NCBI GenBank assembly: GCA_002344565.1
Contig: DDTZ01000088.1
Location: 1 to 44,099, forward strand
From: Bdellovibrionaceae bacterium UBA2351
GTDB lineage: Bacteria; Bdellovibrionota; Bdellovibrionia; Bdellovibrionales; Bdellovibrionaceae
Length of the DNA stretch: 44,099 nucleotides
Direction of reading: 5' to 3'
Both the position numbers and the translations under genes were made by a program. Shown piece by piece: positions 26,001-34,912 of the stretch. The notes beneath the pieces were generated by a model, which worked only from the letters and a program-made list of their open reading frames with translations, did not search any database and had not been told where the DNA came from. Numbering within the stretch: position 1 is the first letter of the stretch; every line of letters starts with the position of its first letter.

Positions 26001-26034
26001 AATACCGATCTTTTAACAAAGATCGGTATTTTTT
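26001..26034. terminator. Strong bidirectional intrinsic terminator
   Basis: A perfect 13-bp stem (26001-26013 with 26018-26030) with a TAAC loop is followed by TTTTATTTT on the plus strand; the complementary strand also has a T-rich tail. It ends both the small secreted-protein gene and the convergent maf-yggS-proC unit, overlapping the proC stop by a couple of bases. Confidence 0.92.
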
Positions 26035-26860
26035 ATTTTAGTAACTTTGCCATTTCTTGATTGCGTAGGCCTGCTTTTTCAAAAGCAACGCGTAGTGATC
26101 TTTCGATTTCAGAGTCACGCATAGATTGCAAACCTGCTTCGGTAACGCCTTTTTTTGAAGCGACCCGATTTTGCAACTCTTCGAGTGTTAGATTTCCACT
26201 GGCTCTGGCTAGTTGACTAGCGCCTAAAAAAGTTTCCAGTGTTAGGTTTTGAGCGACCTCTTCGTCAAAACCGTATTCGATCATCCAGTCTTGCCAGTAA
26301 ATCATCATTTCGTATACGAAACCAACTCCGCTTGAGCATGCAACCATGAATGATTCGAATTGATCTTCGTCTTTCAATTTCGTCGTTTGTCCAAGTGGTT
26401 TAAATAAATCTTCAACTAATGTATCCAAATAGGAATCCGCTTGATCTGTGTAATAGCCGACTAAACCTTTTCCAATCAGCGTTGGTGTGTTCGGCATCAT
26501 TCGAATCCAACGTAATAATGGCAAATGTTTTTTTAACGTATTTAATTTTATTCCCGCCGCCAAACTGATTACGATCTGCTTTTCAGAAAAAATGCCGCCT
26601 AAGGGATCGATTGCTGCTAATAAATCTTGTGGTTTCATTGATAGCACAACGACTTGCGCTTGTTCGACTAGTTCTTCGTTGCTATTAGAGATATTGATTC
26701 CGTACTGGTCTCGCAATTTAATCGGTTTTCCCGGTGAGCGATTACTAACGTAAATTTTCTGTGCGGGAATAACTTTGTTATCAATAAGACCCTTAATAAT
26801 AGCTTGAGCCATATTCCCACAGCCCATAAAACCGATTGAGTTTGTTCCAGAGAATGCCAT
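26033..26860 (-). CDS. proC: Pyrroline-5-carboxylate reductase
   Basis: The 275-residue enzyme reduces P5C to proline with NAD(P)H. The Rossmann start is IGFMGCGNMAQAIIKGL; then VVVLSMKPQDL, VISLAAGIKL and RMMPNTPTLIGKG, all typical of ProC. The C-terminal dimer signature is present but altered: VASKKGVTEAGL, where most family members have an S-P-G-G-T-T-type loop. Activity is still likely but not certain. The ATG follows the yggS stop with no gap, with AAAGG inside yggS. Confidence 0.92.
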   Translation of the reverse strand: MAFSGTNSIGFMGCGNMAQAIIKGLIDNKVIPAQKIYVSNRSPGKPIKLRDQYGINISNSNEELVEQAQVVVLSMKPQDLLAAIDPLGGIFSEKQIVISLAAGIKLNTLKKHLPLLRWIRMMPNTPTLIGKGLVGYYTDQADSYLDTLVEDLFKPLGQTTKLKDEDQFESFMVACSSGVGFVYEMMIYWQDWMIEYGFDEEVAQNLTLETFLGASQLARASGNLTLEELQNRVASKKGVTEAGLQSMRDSEIERSLRVAFEKAGLRNQEMAKLLK

Positions 26861-27538
26861 TTAAGTCCTTTCGCCAAATAGTAAAGTACCAACTCGAATT
26901 ACCGTTGCGCCTTCTTGTAAAGCGATTGGGTAGTCCTGACTTGTGCCCATCGATAGACTATCTAATGGGTGCAGACTTGTATCTGTTTTTTTTCGAAGAT
27001 CGTGTTGTAACTGATATAATTTTTTAAAATAGCCACGCGTGATCGATTCATTTTCACTGGCTGGCGGCAACGCCATTAGACCTACAATTTGGATGGAGTC
27101 AATTTGAGTTAACTTTTCCCATGCGGCAACTAAAGTGTCCTTTGCAAAACCAGTTTTTGTATCTTCATTTCCCAAATTTACTTCAATAAAAACCTTTTGA
27201 ATGACACCGATGGATTTAGATTTTTGACCAATAAGTTCAGCGATTTTCACTGAGTCTATGGAATGGATATATGCAAATTTACCGACAATCGAATTTACTT
27301 TTTTTGACTGCAGATGGCCAATCAGATGCCATTCGATGGTTTTCGGAAGACTTACTATTTTTTCTAAAGCTTCCTGAACATAATTTTCACCAAAGGCCGT
27401 TTGCTGTTGTGAAACTAACTCTCGGATTTTATCGATGGATTGCTTTTTTGAAACGGCAAGTAATTTCACTTTCTCTGGATGAGGACTGAATTTTTTTATT
27501 TCTGCTTGAATATCTGCAATTGTTTTAGTGGCGCTCAT
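26861..27538 (-). CDS. yggS: YggS-type PLP homeostasis protein
   Basis: The 225-residue protein has the single-domain alanine-racemase-like fold: VKLLAVSKKQSIDKI with the PLP-binding Lys, FGENYVQEALEK, EWHLIGHLQSKKV, VFIEVNLGNEDTKTGF and the C-terminal LSMGTSQDYPIALQEGATVIRVGTLLFG. Members bind PLP without racemase activity and balance amino and keto acid pools. The yggS-proC pairing is common across bacteria. It starts 2 nt after the maf stop. Confidence 0.95.
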   Translation of the reverse strand: MSATKTIADIQAEIKKFSPHPEKVKLLAVSKKQSIDKIRELVSQQQTAFGENYVQEALEKIVSLPKTIEWHLIGHLQSKKVNSIVGKFAYIHSIDSVKIAELIGQKSKSIGVIQKVFIEVNLGNEDTKTGFAKDTLVAAWEKLTQIDSIQIVGLMALPPASENESITRGYFKKLYQLQHDLRKKTDTSLHPLDSLSMGTSQDYPIALQEGATVIRVGTLLFGERT

Positions 27539-27540
27539 AC

Positions 27541-28137
27541 TTAGGTACTCGGTGGAAAATGAAATTCTGTTTTCAAAATGGGGGCTATGATTTCAATCGG
27601 AAAACCAATGATATTACTCATCGATCCACGTTGAAAGGCGACAAGTTTCTGACCTAGACCTTGAATACCGTAAGCACCTGCCTTGTCCATACCTTCGCCC
27701 GTACGCACATAGTCGTCGATTTCGACTTCGGTGAGGTTACGAAACTGAACCAGGGACGACTCAATATGAGACACTTCCTTCTGTGTTTTTAGATTTTTTA
27801 TGATGACCGCGGTTTTTACAAAGTGAGCATTTCCAGACAAACGTCTAATAATTTCCCGCGAGTGTTCAGTATTTTGAGGTTTGCCTAGATGATGGCCCTG
27901 GAACTGGACTTCCGTATCCGCAACAATGACGGTCGATGCGTCTTTAGACAGGCTGTTTAGCCAATTTTCAGCGGCCTCTAACTTTTGTCGTGTTATACTT
28001 AAAATCTGGGTGTCGGGGTGTAAGTTTTCGTCAATTAATTCCGATGTAGATATGGGTATGGAAGTAAATGAAAAGCCTGCTTTTTCAAGTAATTGGATTC
28101 GACGGGGAGATTGTGATGCTAACACTAAATCGCTCAT
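27541..28137 (-). CDS. maf: Maf family nucleoside triphosphate pyrophosphatase
   Basis: The 198-residue enzyme hydrolyses non-canonical or pyrimidine nucleoside triphosphates. Visible motifs: LASQSPRRIQLLEKAGF, VIVADTEVQFQGHHLGKPQN, RRLSGNAHFVKTAVI and DKAGAYGIQGLG. These are the conserved blocks of the Maf/YhdE type. It leads the maf-yggS-proC operon and is divergent from the tadC-like gene, whose first plausible codons lie within about 35 nt. Confidence 0.94.
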   Translation of the reverse strand: MSDLVLASQSPRRIQLLEKAGFSFTSIPISTSELIDENLHPDTQILSITRQKLEAAENWLNSLSKDASTVIVADTEVQFQGHHLGKPQNTEHSREIIRRLSGNAHFVKTAVIIKNLKTQKEVSHIESSLVQFRNLTEVEIDDYVRTGEGMDKAGAYGIQGLGQKLVAFQRGSMSNIIGFPIEIIAPILKTEFHFPPST

Positions 28138-28170
28138 TTGCTAATTGCACTGAAACACGAAAGGGTTCAA

Positions 28171-29076
28171 ATGGGAAGTGATAACATATTGCTTTTTTTA
28201 GCTGTCTTTTTAGGCGCTATCTCTGTTTACTTTTTTGTTTCTGCGTTTATTCAAAGTAACAAAGATAAAGCACAGTTAAGCTGGGCAAACAATGACGAGC
28301 CGGTTAAGTCTAAAAATCCAATCATCAACATGTCTCGCCCACTGGTGCATCAATTTACCTTACAGCATGCTTTAAAAATCAAGAGCCCAGATTATCGGAA
28401 AAAAGTTTCTAGGTATATCATGGTAGGTGGCCTTTCAGCAGAACTTAATGAGGATGAATTCATCGGCATGCAAATACTTTGGGGCGTTATGTTCCCGGTG
28501 TTTATTGCACTTATGGATTTTGCTCTGCAGCTTGAGTTTCCGTTTCCAGTTCTGTTGGCACTGGTACCACTAGGAGTGTACTTGCCTATTATGCATGCGA
28601 TTGGTGAGAAAGCAAAACGTGAATCCAGTGTTCGGGCCGATTTGCCATTCTTCATTGATCTTTTAGCCTTGTCAGTGGAGGCCGGCCTTGAATTTTTCTC
28701 TGCGGTTCAAAAATTAATCGATAAATCTAAAGGTACAGACAGCGTATTGGCGGCGGAACTTGCAATCGTAATTCATGAAACTCAAATGGGTTCGTCGCGT
28801 GAAGAAGCTTTGAGAAAAATGGTAGGTCGTCTAGAGATGAGCGAGATCACGTCGTTTGTGGCAGTTATCTTGGATGCGCAGGCGTCCGGTGCTCCGATTG
28901 CGCGCGTTTTAAAAGAACAATCAGAGCAAATCAGACTTGAACGATTTGTGAGAGCGGAAAAAGCGGGTGAAAAAGCAACCCAAACAATCATGATACCAAT
29001 CATGGTGTGTATTGTGCCTGCGGTTTTTATCATGGTCTTGGGACCAGTGGCTTTGGGAATGATGTACGGTGGATAA
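28171..29076 (+). CDS. TadC-like type II secretion F domain membrane protein
   Basis: The 301-residue protein has an N-terminal span (ILLFLAVFLGAISVYFFVSAF), a paired span region (residues about 95-145), a cytoplasmic T2SSF domain with DLPFFIDLLALSVEAGLEFFSAVQKL and LDAQASGAPIARVLKEQSEQIRLERFVRAEKAGEKA, and a C-terminal span. These are TadC-type features of Tad/Flp pilus platforms. No tadA/cpaF, tadB or pilin gene lies in the window, so it is an orphan here. ATG 28171 has AAAGGG upstream; a TTG at 28138 is unlikely. Confidence 0.85.
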   Translation: MGSDNILLFLAVFLGAISVYFFVSAFIQSNKDKAQLSWANNDEPVKSKNPIINMSRPLVHQFTLQHALKIKSPDYRKKVSRYIMVGGLSAELNEDEFIGMQILWGVMFPVFIALMDFALQLEFPFPVLLALVPLGVYLPIMHAIGEKAKRESSVRADLPFFIDLLALSVEAGLEFFSAVQKLIDKSKGTDSVLAAELAIVIHETQMGSSREEALRKMVGRLEMSEITSFVAVILDAQASGAPIARVLKEQSEQIRLERFVRAEKAGEKATQTIMIPIMVCIVPAVFIMVLGPVALGMMYGG

Positions 29077-29079
29077 GTA

Positions 29080-29427
29080 ATGAAGAAGCTTTGGAATAAA
29101 ACTCAGAATACGTTGCTTGTTGACCACCTTTCGGTGGCCACGACGTTTGTAGATCGCGGTGTTGGTTTACTGAGTAAATCTAGCCTCAGTGACAGTGAAG
29201 GGCTATGGATACATCGCTGTAACAGTATTCATACTTTTTTTATGAAGTTTTCAATTGATTGCATATTTGTAAACAAGGACTTGATTGTGGATGATCTGGT
29301 TGAAAATATAAAACCTTGGAAATTGGTTTTGCCGAGATGGAGATCTCGTTCGGTGATTGAAGTACCGTCGGGGTTTATTAGTAAATCGAAAGTTAAGAAA
29401 GGAGATCAGCTTGATGTGGTCTCTTAG
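29080..29427 (+). CDS. DUF192 family protein
   Basis: The 115-residue protein matches DUF192: TFVDRGVGLLSKSSLSDSEGLWIHRCNSIHTFFMKFSIDCIFVN, with the conserved GL(L/M), HTFFM and IDxIFV patterns (shown only in part). These are small beta-rich proteins of unknown function, usually secreted, but I see no signal peptide here. Located between tadC-like and FHA genes, 3 nt after the former and overlapping the next by 14 nt; DUF192 genes do occur in Tad loci of deltaproteobacteria-type genomes. Confidence 0.85.
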   Translation: MKKLWNKTQNTLLVDHLSVATTFVDRGVGLLSKSSLSDSEGLWIHRCNSIHTFFMKFSIDCIFVNKDLIVDDLVENIKPWKLVLPRWRSRSVIEVPSGFISKSKVKKGDQLDVVS

Positions 29428-31042
29428 AGTGTTGAATGGCCCTCAGGCAGGGCAAATATTTAATCTTAAAAATGGAAAAAACACCGTTGGCCGTGCTTCT
29501 CAGTGCGATATCAAAATTATGGTCCAAGGGGTTTCTAAAATTCATTGTGAAATTGACGTGGCTTCGGATGGAATTAAAGTCACTGATAATAACTCCAGCA
29601 ATGGAACATATGTAAACGGAACAAAAATTCAGGCAACTACGTTAAGGCTAGGAGACAAGTTTAGTATCCATAACGTTTTCTTGGATGTCGTGCCAACTCC
29701 GCAGATGAAAGCGAACACACAACTGATTCGTCAAGGTCAACCGCAAGTGCCACAAGGATTTATTCCTCAGCCTCATTCGGCTCTAGCTCATCAGCAGCAG
29801 CCAATGGGTATGAACTCTATCTATCAACAGCAAATGGGTCAAGCGCACCTGTCTCTTGCTAAAGAACCAAAACAAGAAAAGGCAGCTAACAAGGACTTTA
29901 AAGAGAAATTTGAAGAGTATCTAAATAAAGTTGTTTTACCTGGAGTCTATAAACTCGCTCAAATTTTTGAAATGAAATTAGTTTTAGCGGGTTTCGTGGG
30001 TCTATTTATTTTTGCCGTAACTTTGTTTTCATTGTTCCCAATGATTACTGTCAGCCGCGACAGTATTCAAAGTGAAGCTAGAAAGCGTGCAGGTTCGTTA
30101 GCACGTGCTTTAGCCGAGACTAATCGTCGTGGTATTTCGGAAAATAATTTTGGTACACTCAGCACATTCTCAATTGAACGTGAGGACGGTGTTAAGGAAG
30201 CACTTATCATCAGTAGAGCCGATGGGTCCATAATTGCTCCGGTGGCTAAAGCCGGTAGAACAGTGGATATTCCGTTCTTAAACGAAGTGCAGCGATCAAA
30301 CCGTGATATTGTGAAATCAATTGATTCGACAACGATTGGCGCATCCTTCCCAATTGAAAAGTATGATATCGAAAAGCAAGAGGCTGTTCCGGTAGCCTTT
30401 GCGGTGGTTATTTATGATATCAGCATACTAGCAATGGATGATGGTATTATCGTAAGCTTGTTTATGCAGAATTTAATTATCGCAAGTATTTTTGGCGCGA
30501 TTTTATTTTTCTTCTTATATAAGCTAATTGAATTTCCAATTTCGAGTATTAATAGACAGCTAGATATCGCCCTTCGTGAAAAAACGGATACAATTGAAAA
30601 CACGTTCTTGTTTCCACCACTTCAGGCGCTTGCTGGAAACATTTCTAGTCTATTAACTCGGTATATTAGTGGTGAAGGACAAGGGCAGACGTCGCAAAGT
30701 AAGGACTTTGAAGCCTCAATGCTCATTCAACACTTTCGCGACCCAGCATTTGCAGTTACTGCCGAGAAAAAGATTTTGAATCTAAACAGTAACTTTGAGT
30801 CCGTTGCGCAAAACTCACTGGAAGCCTTAATGGCTCAGGGGGTTGAGGCCATTGTAGACCAGTCTCTTAAATTGAATATTTATGAATTGATTCAGGAATC
30901 AGTTCTAGTCCCAAATCAAATTCACCAACGTGAGTTAGATATGGGGCGTGGAACAATTGTGATCCGTTGTCATCCAGTAATGAATGGTGCTAATCCGGAC
31001 TATTTTTTATTCTCGATTGTACCAAAGAAGGAAGATAATTAA
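29414..31042 (+). CDS. FHA - transmembrane - Cache-like - transmembrane - PAS-like sensor protein
   Basis: The 542-residue protein starts with a complete FHA domain: Gly26-Arg27, Ser41/His44, Asn63-Gly64-Thr65, Asn68-Gly69, all phosphothreonine-binding positions. A Gln/Pro-rich linker follows, then a span (VLAGFVGLFIFAVTLFSLFP), a periplasmic segment starting with a long helix and then EALIISRADGSIIAP, similar to Cache-type sensors, a second span (LIIASIFGAILFFFLYKLI), a HAMP-like helix, and a PAS-like C-terminal domain (FAVTAEKKILNLNSNFESVA). No kinase or cyclase output is present, so it may act by protein contact. ATG 29414 has AAAGGAG upstream. Confidence 0.75.
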   Translation: MWSLRVLNGPQAGQIFNLKNGKNTVGRASQCDIKIMVQGVSKIHCEIDVASDGIKVTDNNSSNGTYVNGTKIQATTLRLGDKFSIHNVFLDVVPTPQMKANTQLIRQGQPQVPQGFIPQPHSALAHQQQPMGMNSIYQQQMGQAHLSLAKEPKQEKAANKDFKEKFEEYLNKVVLPGVYKLAQIFEMKLVLAGFVGLFIFAVTLFSLFPMITVSRDSIQSEARKRAGSLARALAETNRRGISENNFGTLSTFSIEREDGVKEALIISRADGSIIAPVAKAGRTVDIPFLNEVQRSNRDIVKSIDSTTIGASFPIEKYDIEKQEAVPVAFAVVIYDISILAMDDGIIVSLFMQNLIIASIFGAILFFFLYKLIEFPISSINRQLDIALREKTDTIENTFLFPPLQALAGNISSLLTRYISGEGQGQTSQSKDFEASMLIQHFRDPAFAVTAEKKILNLNSNFESVAQNSLEALMAQGVEAIVDQSLKLNIYELIQESVLVPNQIHQRELDMGRGTIVIRCHPVMNGANPDYFLFSIVPKKEDN

Positions 31043-32145
31043 TGAACGCTGTGGCTAAAGCAAAACTTTTACCTTTCGAATTGGAAGTAGTTTCAGGTCC
31101 ACACCTGGGACAGAAGTTTTCTTTTGTCGATACGTCTTCAGTTTCAATTGGCCGTGGCACTGAAAATCAAATCTGTCTGCAGCATGATCCACGCGTAAGT
31201 CGGGTTCATGCGGAAATTAAACAAGAAAACGAAGTCTTTTACATTTTTAATAGAACAGATAAAAATTTAATGTTGGTGAATGGATTGAAAGAAACCCAAT
31301 TCAAGATTACGCAGTCATGTGTGATTACGATTGGTGAAACCGAGTTCAAATTTATTTATCCTCAAGCGACTCCTAAGAACTTCAAAAATCCGTTGCAGCC
31401 ACTGTCCTCAAATCCGGTACCGGTAGGCTTAGTTCAGCATCAGAGCCAAGCTCAAATGCAAAATCAAATGCCAGCTCCAGTACTAAAACATCAAGTGCCG
31501 ATTACACCCAATCAGGGTCCCATCATTCCAAATTCGATGGGAAGAGGTAATCAACCTCAGCAACCAAAGCGTCGTCGTCCGGCACCTAAAAAGGAAAATG
31601 GGCTAAACCCGATGATTCTGATTGGTATAGTGGGCATTGTTATTGTTGCATTTTTTATTTTACCAAGTAAGCCGGACGAAAATGTTAAGCCCGAGCGGGG
31701 GCCAGACATCGTGACTCCTGTGTTTCAGGATGAACGTCGTTATCAAGAATCGTTAGAGCAAGCCAAACAAGCGCTATTGAAGATGGAAAATCAAAATTCC
31801 CGTCAAGCGATGGCTCAACAATTCTTTATTAGTGGTATGAGGGAGTTCCTAAATGGTAACTACCACAGGGCCGTAAGTCTCTTGAATTCAGCATATCAAA
31901 GCGATCCGACTCTAGTCGATGCGGAAAAGTTTGCACGAGAAGCGCAAAGAAAACTAGACCGTCTTATTGATTTCTACTTCGCAGAAGGCATAAAATATAG
32001 AGAAAACAATAACTATAGAATGTGTAAATCGTCGTTTCAAACAGTTCAGCTTTATATTCGCAACAATGCAAAACATCCAAAGTTCGTGGAAGCGAAACAA
32101 TTTTTTGATGAATGTACAAACTTAGATAGAGTGAGGAGATTTTAA
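31042..32145 (+). CDS. FHA-domain membrane protein with TPR-like C terminus
   Basis: The 367-residue protein has an N-terminal FHA domain (Gly37-Arg38, Ser53-Arg-Val-His56) that lacks the usual NGT and has LVNG instead. A Gln/Pro-rich linker leads to one span near residue 190 (MILIGIVGIVIVAFFIL), and a helical periplasmic-side part (MREFLNGNYHRAVSLLNSAYQSDPTLVDA, in part) with TPR spacing follows. It shares the TAATG overlap with its neighbours on both sides. The arrangement resembles FHA-TM-TPR proteins found beside Tad and gliding loci. Confidence 0.75.
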   Translation: MNAVAKAKLLPFELEVVSGPHLGQKFSFVDTSSVSIGRGTENQICLQHDPRVSRVHAEIKQENEVFYIFNRTDKNLMLVNGLKETQFKITQSCVITIGETEFKFIYPQATPKNFKNPLQPLSSNPVPVGLVQHQSQAQMQNQMPAPVLKHQVPITPNQGPIIPNSMGRGNQPQQPKRRRPAPKKENGLNPMILIGIVGIVIVAFFILPSKPDENVKPERGPDIVTPVFQDERRYQESLEQAKQALLKMENQNSRQAMAQQFFISGMREFLNGNYHRAVSLLNSAYQSDPTLVDAEKFAREAQRKLDRLIDFYFAEGIKYRENNNYRMCKSSFQTVQLYIRNNAKHPKFVEAKQFFDECTNLDRVRRF

Positions 32146-34241
32146 TGTCATCCTTGCGAGTTAAACAAAGTGGAAAAATAATTAAAGAAATCATTCTTGA
32201 CGAGGCTAAGAGCTATTTAGCTGGTCGTAAAGAGGGTGCAGATATTTTTCTAGAAGCTGCAAAAGCTATTTCTCGGGAACATTTTATTTTAAAATTTGAT
32301 CAGGTATGGACAGTAGAAGTTTTGTCACGATTTGGTGATATTCAGTTTAACAATGATCGAGTAAGACAATTTACTTTACAAGAAGATTCAGTTTTTAGTA
32401 TCTATCCCTACGATTTTGAATTCATAAAAGAAGACCCAAAAGTTATCGGGTCTTCACAACCTCAAGAAATGGGTATGGTTCCAAGTGCATACGAAAATCA
32501 GTCCGCGGTAGGAGATGCTGATGAATTCGAAAAAACAAGTGTAGGTGGTATTGCTTTTGTTCCGCATATTCAGTTCCTCGATGAGAATCAGTTTATGCAG
32601 AACTTGGTAACTCTTCATGACCTGAGTGAATGGACGGCGGGCCGTGAAGCCTCCAATGAAATAGTAATCAATGACAACCGTGTTAGCCGTAAACAATTCA
32701 AAATAACTAAAGAAGGTAATAGTTACTTTATTGTAGATTTAGGTAGCGTAAACGGTACATCTTTAAATTCCAAAATTATTGTACCAAACGAGCCTACTCC
32801 TATTCGAAGTGGTGATCGTATTCAAGTGCTGGATACGGTGATGATGTTTGAACTCAAAAATAAGGATTTTGATAACGAACTTAAAAGAATCCAAGAAGCA
32901 AATTTTCACAATCCAGAAAATACAAATCTACCGGCTCTACACACTGGAATGAGTGTTGCCCATACTCAAGCCACACAAAACTCGCTGGTGCATTATACAT
33001 CCGAACAAGCACCCTTGCCATCGTTATACCAAAATCAAAATCAAGGTATGGCGCCGTATGATCCCAATATGAATTATAACTACGAACAGGCGCCAATGCC
33101 AGAGGGCGAGTTCGAAGAATACGAAGATGCGGGGGCAGATAAGAAAAAACAAATCAGAATGTTGCTGGTTGGCGCTGTCGTGTTAGTATTTATCTTTGTT
33201 GGTTATAGCGAGTTCTTGGCTCCCAAAAAACCAACCAAGGGGAAAGTGAGTTCGTCAGATCCTTATTCAAAGCTGAATGCGAATGAATTATCATTGATGA
33301 AGCAAAGTTATGAAATCGCAACCGACTACTATTTTAAAAAGTCGTATCAATTGGCTTACGATGAAACGCAGAAGATCATTAAAAAGCTTGAAGAATCCGG
33401 TATTGCATATAAGAAAACTAAGTTTGGTATTGAAGTAGATGATTTGTCAAACAAGGCAAGTTTGGCGATTGAAGCCGAAAAAGAATTAATGAGGCACGCA
33501 AAAGAAATCGAAGATAAACAAAAACAAGACCAAATTGTTTCGACTGTTTACAATGAGTGTGAAAAACGGCTAAATTCTAATCCCGAAATGTCGCTGGCTG
33601 AATATGACGAGTGCGCGCGTGAAGCCGTCCAGCTTAACCCCGAACATCCGCAGCGCCAATCAGCGGTACTTAAGATCCAATCGCTTATTGAAGAAAAAAA
33701 CAGAAAAGCTGCAGAGCAAAAGTTTTACCGTGAACGTGTCGCGAAGTTAAAAGCCATTTATGCGCGTGCGAGTGCTACAGAGAAAAGCGGTAATCTGCTG
33801 CAAGCTATCGATGACTATAAGGTCGTGTTAAGGCAAGATCTACCGGACCCTGAGGAATTGAAGGATATTTCACAACGTAAAATCGCATCCATTCAGAAAA
33901 TGATTTCGACCAAATCATCAAAGTATGTCGACGATGGTGAAAAGTTTGCTTCACAGAAAAAATATAAAGATGCCATTGATCAATTCCGCAAAGCTCAGAA
34001 GGTGAATCCACTAGATAACAGTTTTGAGGAGCGAATTGCTGGCTTGAAGCGTGATTTAGCTAAAGAAATCAAGCCTATTTGGGATGAAGCCGTAATTGAA
34101 GAACAGTACAATCAAGTAGAGTGTATGGAAAACAAAAGCTGCGCTATCGAGAAATGGAAAAAGGTCATCGAAATGGATGTCCGCGATGGTGAATACTACT
34201 CTAAAGCGATGGCCAAGCTTAAAAAGTATGGGGCCCATTAG
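32145..34241 (+). CDS. Double-FHA membrane protein with TPR-like C terminus
   Basis: The 698-residue protein has a first, divergent FHA domain (SYLAGRKEGADIFLEAAKAISREHF) and a second, canonical one at about residues 148-245 (TAGREASNEIVINDNRVSRKQF, then DLGSVNGTSLN). A Tyr/Gln/Pro-rich acidic linker leads to one span (MLLVGAVVLVFIFVGYSEF). The last ~320 residues are helical repeats of TPR type (LQAIDDYKVVLRQDLPDP; YKDAIDQFRKAQKVNPLDN). It is coupled by one-base overlaps to genes before and after. Confidence 0.78.
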   Translation: MSSLRVKQSGKIIKEIILDEAKSYLAGRKEGADIFLEAAKAISREHFILKFDQVWTVEVLSRFGDIQFNNDRVRQFTLQEDSVFSIYPYDFEFIKEDPKVIGSSQPQEMGMVPSAYENQSAVGDADEFEKTSVGGIAFVPHIQFLDENQFMQNLVTLHDLSEWTAGREASNEIVINDNRVSRKQFKITKEGNSYFIVDLGSVNGTSLNSKIIVPNEPTPIRSGDRIQVLDTVMMFELKNKDFDNELKRIQEANFHNPENTNLPALHTGMSVAHTQATQNSLVHYTSEQAPLPSLYQNQNQGMAPYDPNMNYNYEQAPMPEGEFEEYEDAGADKKKQIRMLLVGAVVLVFIFVGYSEFLAPKKPTKGKVSSSDPYSKLNANELSLMKQSYEIATDYYFKKSYQLAYDETQKIIKKLEESGIAYKKTKFGIEVDDLSNKASLAIEAEKELMRHAKEIEDKQKQDQIVSTVYNECEKRLNSNPEMSLAEYDECAREAVQLNPEHPQRQSAVLKIQSLIEEKNRKAAEQKFYRERVAKLKAIYARASATEKSGNLLQAIDDYKVVLRQDLPDPEELKDISQRKIASIQKMISTKSSKYVDDGEKFASQKKYKDAIDQFRKAQKVNPLDNSFEERIAGLKRDLAKEIKPIWDEAVIEEQYNQVECMENKSCAIEKWKKVIEMDVRDGEYYSKAMAKLKKYGAH

Positions 34242-34912
34242 TGAAACTTGAAGAGCGCAACTATAGTACAAAAGTTATTCGTCCCAAGCCCACCGTATTT
34301 CATAGTCAAGATTTGAATATGATTGTAGTGATGACGTGCTGGGGTGAGAGTGGTTTTAAGGACCGTATTTTTGAAGAAATCCAAAAATTTGTGTTCGCCG
34401 CGGAAGGTGACGTCGAAGTTACGTCGCCATTTGAGATGAACACTTATTTGTCTAGAAATTGCAATTTTTTAAGAATGAGCACTCTGCTTATTAATGATCT
34501 AATTTATCGCGGTGAAAATCGGGATGCTTATAAATCGTGTTACGAACTTACGATTCTATATAAGAAGGATAATAAATTTAGTTGGGTTCAAGTAGGTGCT
34601 CCGAATCTATACTTATTCAAAAATAGGTTGCTTCCGTTGAGCGTGTCACTGCCATTAAGTTATTCGGCAACTCCGGGCGCTTTACCATTGCCGCAACAGT
34701 ATTTGGGTACCGAAATGCATTGTCATTTTCAACTGGGTGAAATTGTTGTGGAGCCGGATCAGAAACTACTTTTATTTAGCGAAACCAGCCTCTACAAAGA
34801 CATCTGGGGTCTGGAATCAGCTGATTTCAATTTGGATAAGCTGGTTAAAAATCAAATTCAATTAGATCCAGAGTCACCATTTTGGATGGCGATGATCGAT
34901 TTCAAAGACTGA
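34241..34912 (+). CDS. PP2C-like (PPM family) protein, probably catalytically inactive
   Basis: The 223-residue product begins at GTG 34241 in a TAGTG overlap. The second half follows PP2C topology: CYELTILYKKDNKFSWVQVGAPNLYLFKNRLLPLS corresponds to the strand pair that normally carries the vGDSR motif, and VVEPDQKLLLFSETSLYKDI to the LLLcSDGL motif. In both places the metal-binding Asp is missing (VGAPN; LFSET). It is thus probably a pseudophosphatase that binds FHA partners or phosphoproteins. The PP2C call is distant. It overlaps the convergent sulfatase-like gene by 55 bp. Confidence 0.55.
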   Translation: MKLEERNYSTKVIRPKPTVFHSQDLNMIVVMTCWGESGFKDRIFEEIQKFVFAAEGDVEVTSPFEMNTYLSRNCNFLRMSTLLINDLIYRGENRDAYKSCYELTILYKKDNKFSWVQVGAPNLYLFKNRLLPLSVSLPLSYSATPGALPLPQQYLGTEMHCHFQLGEIVVEPDQKLLLFSETSLYKDIWGLESADFNLDKLVKNQIQLDPESPFWMAMIDFKD

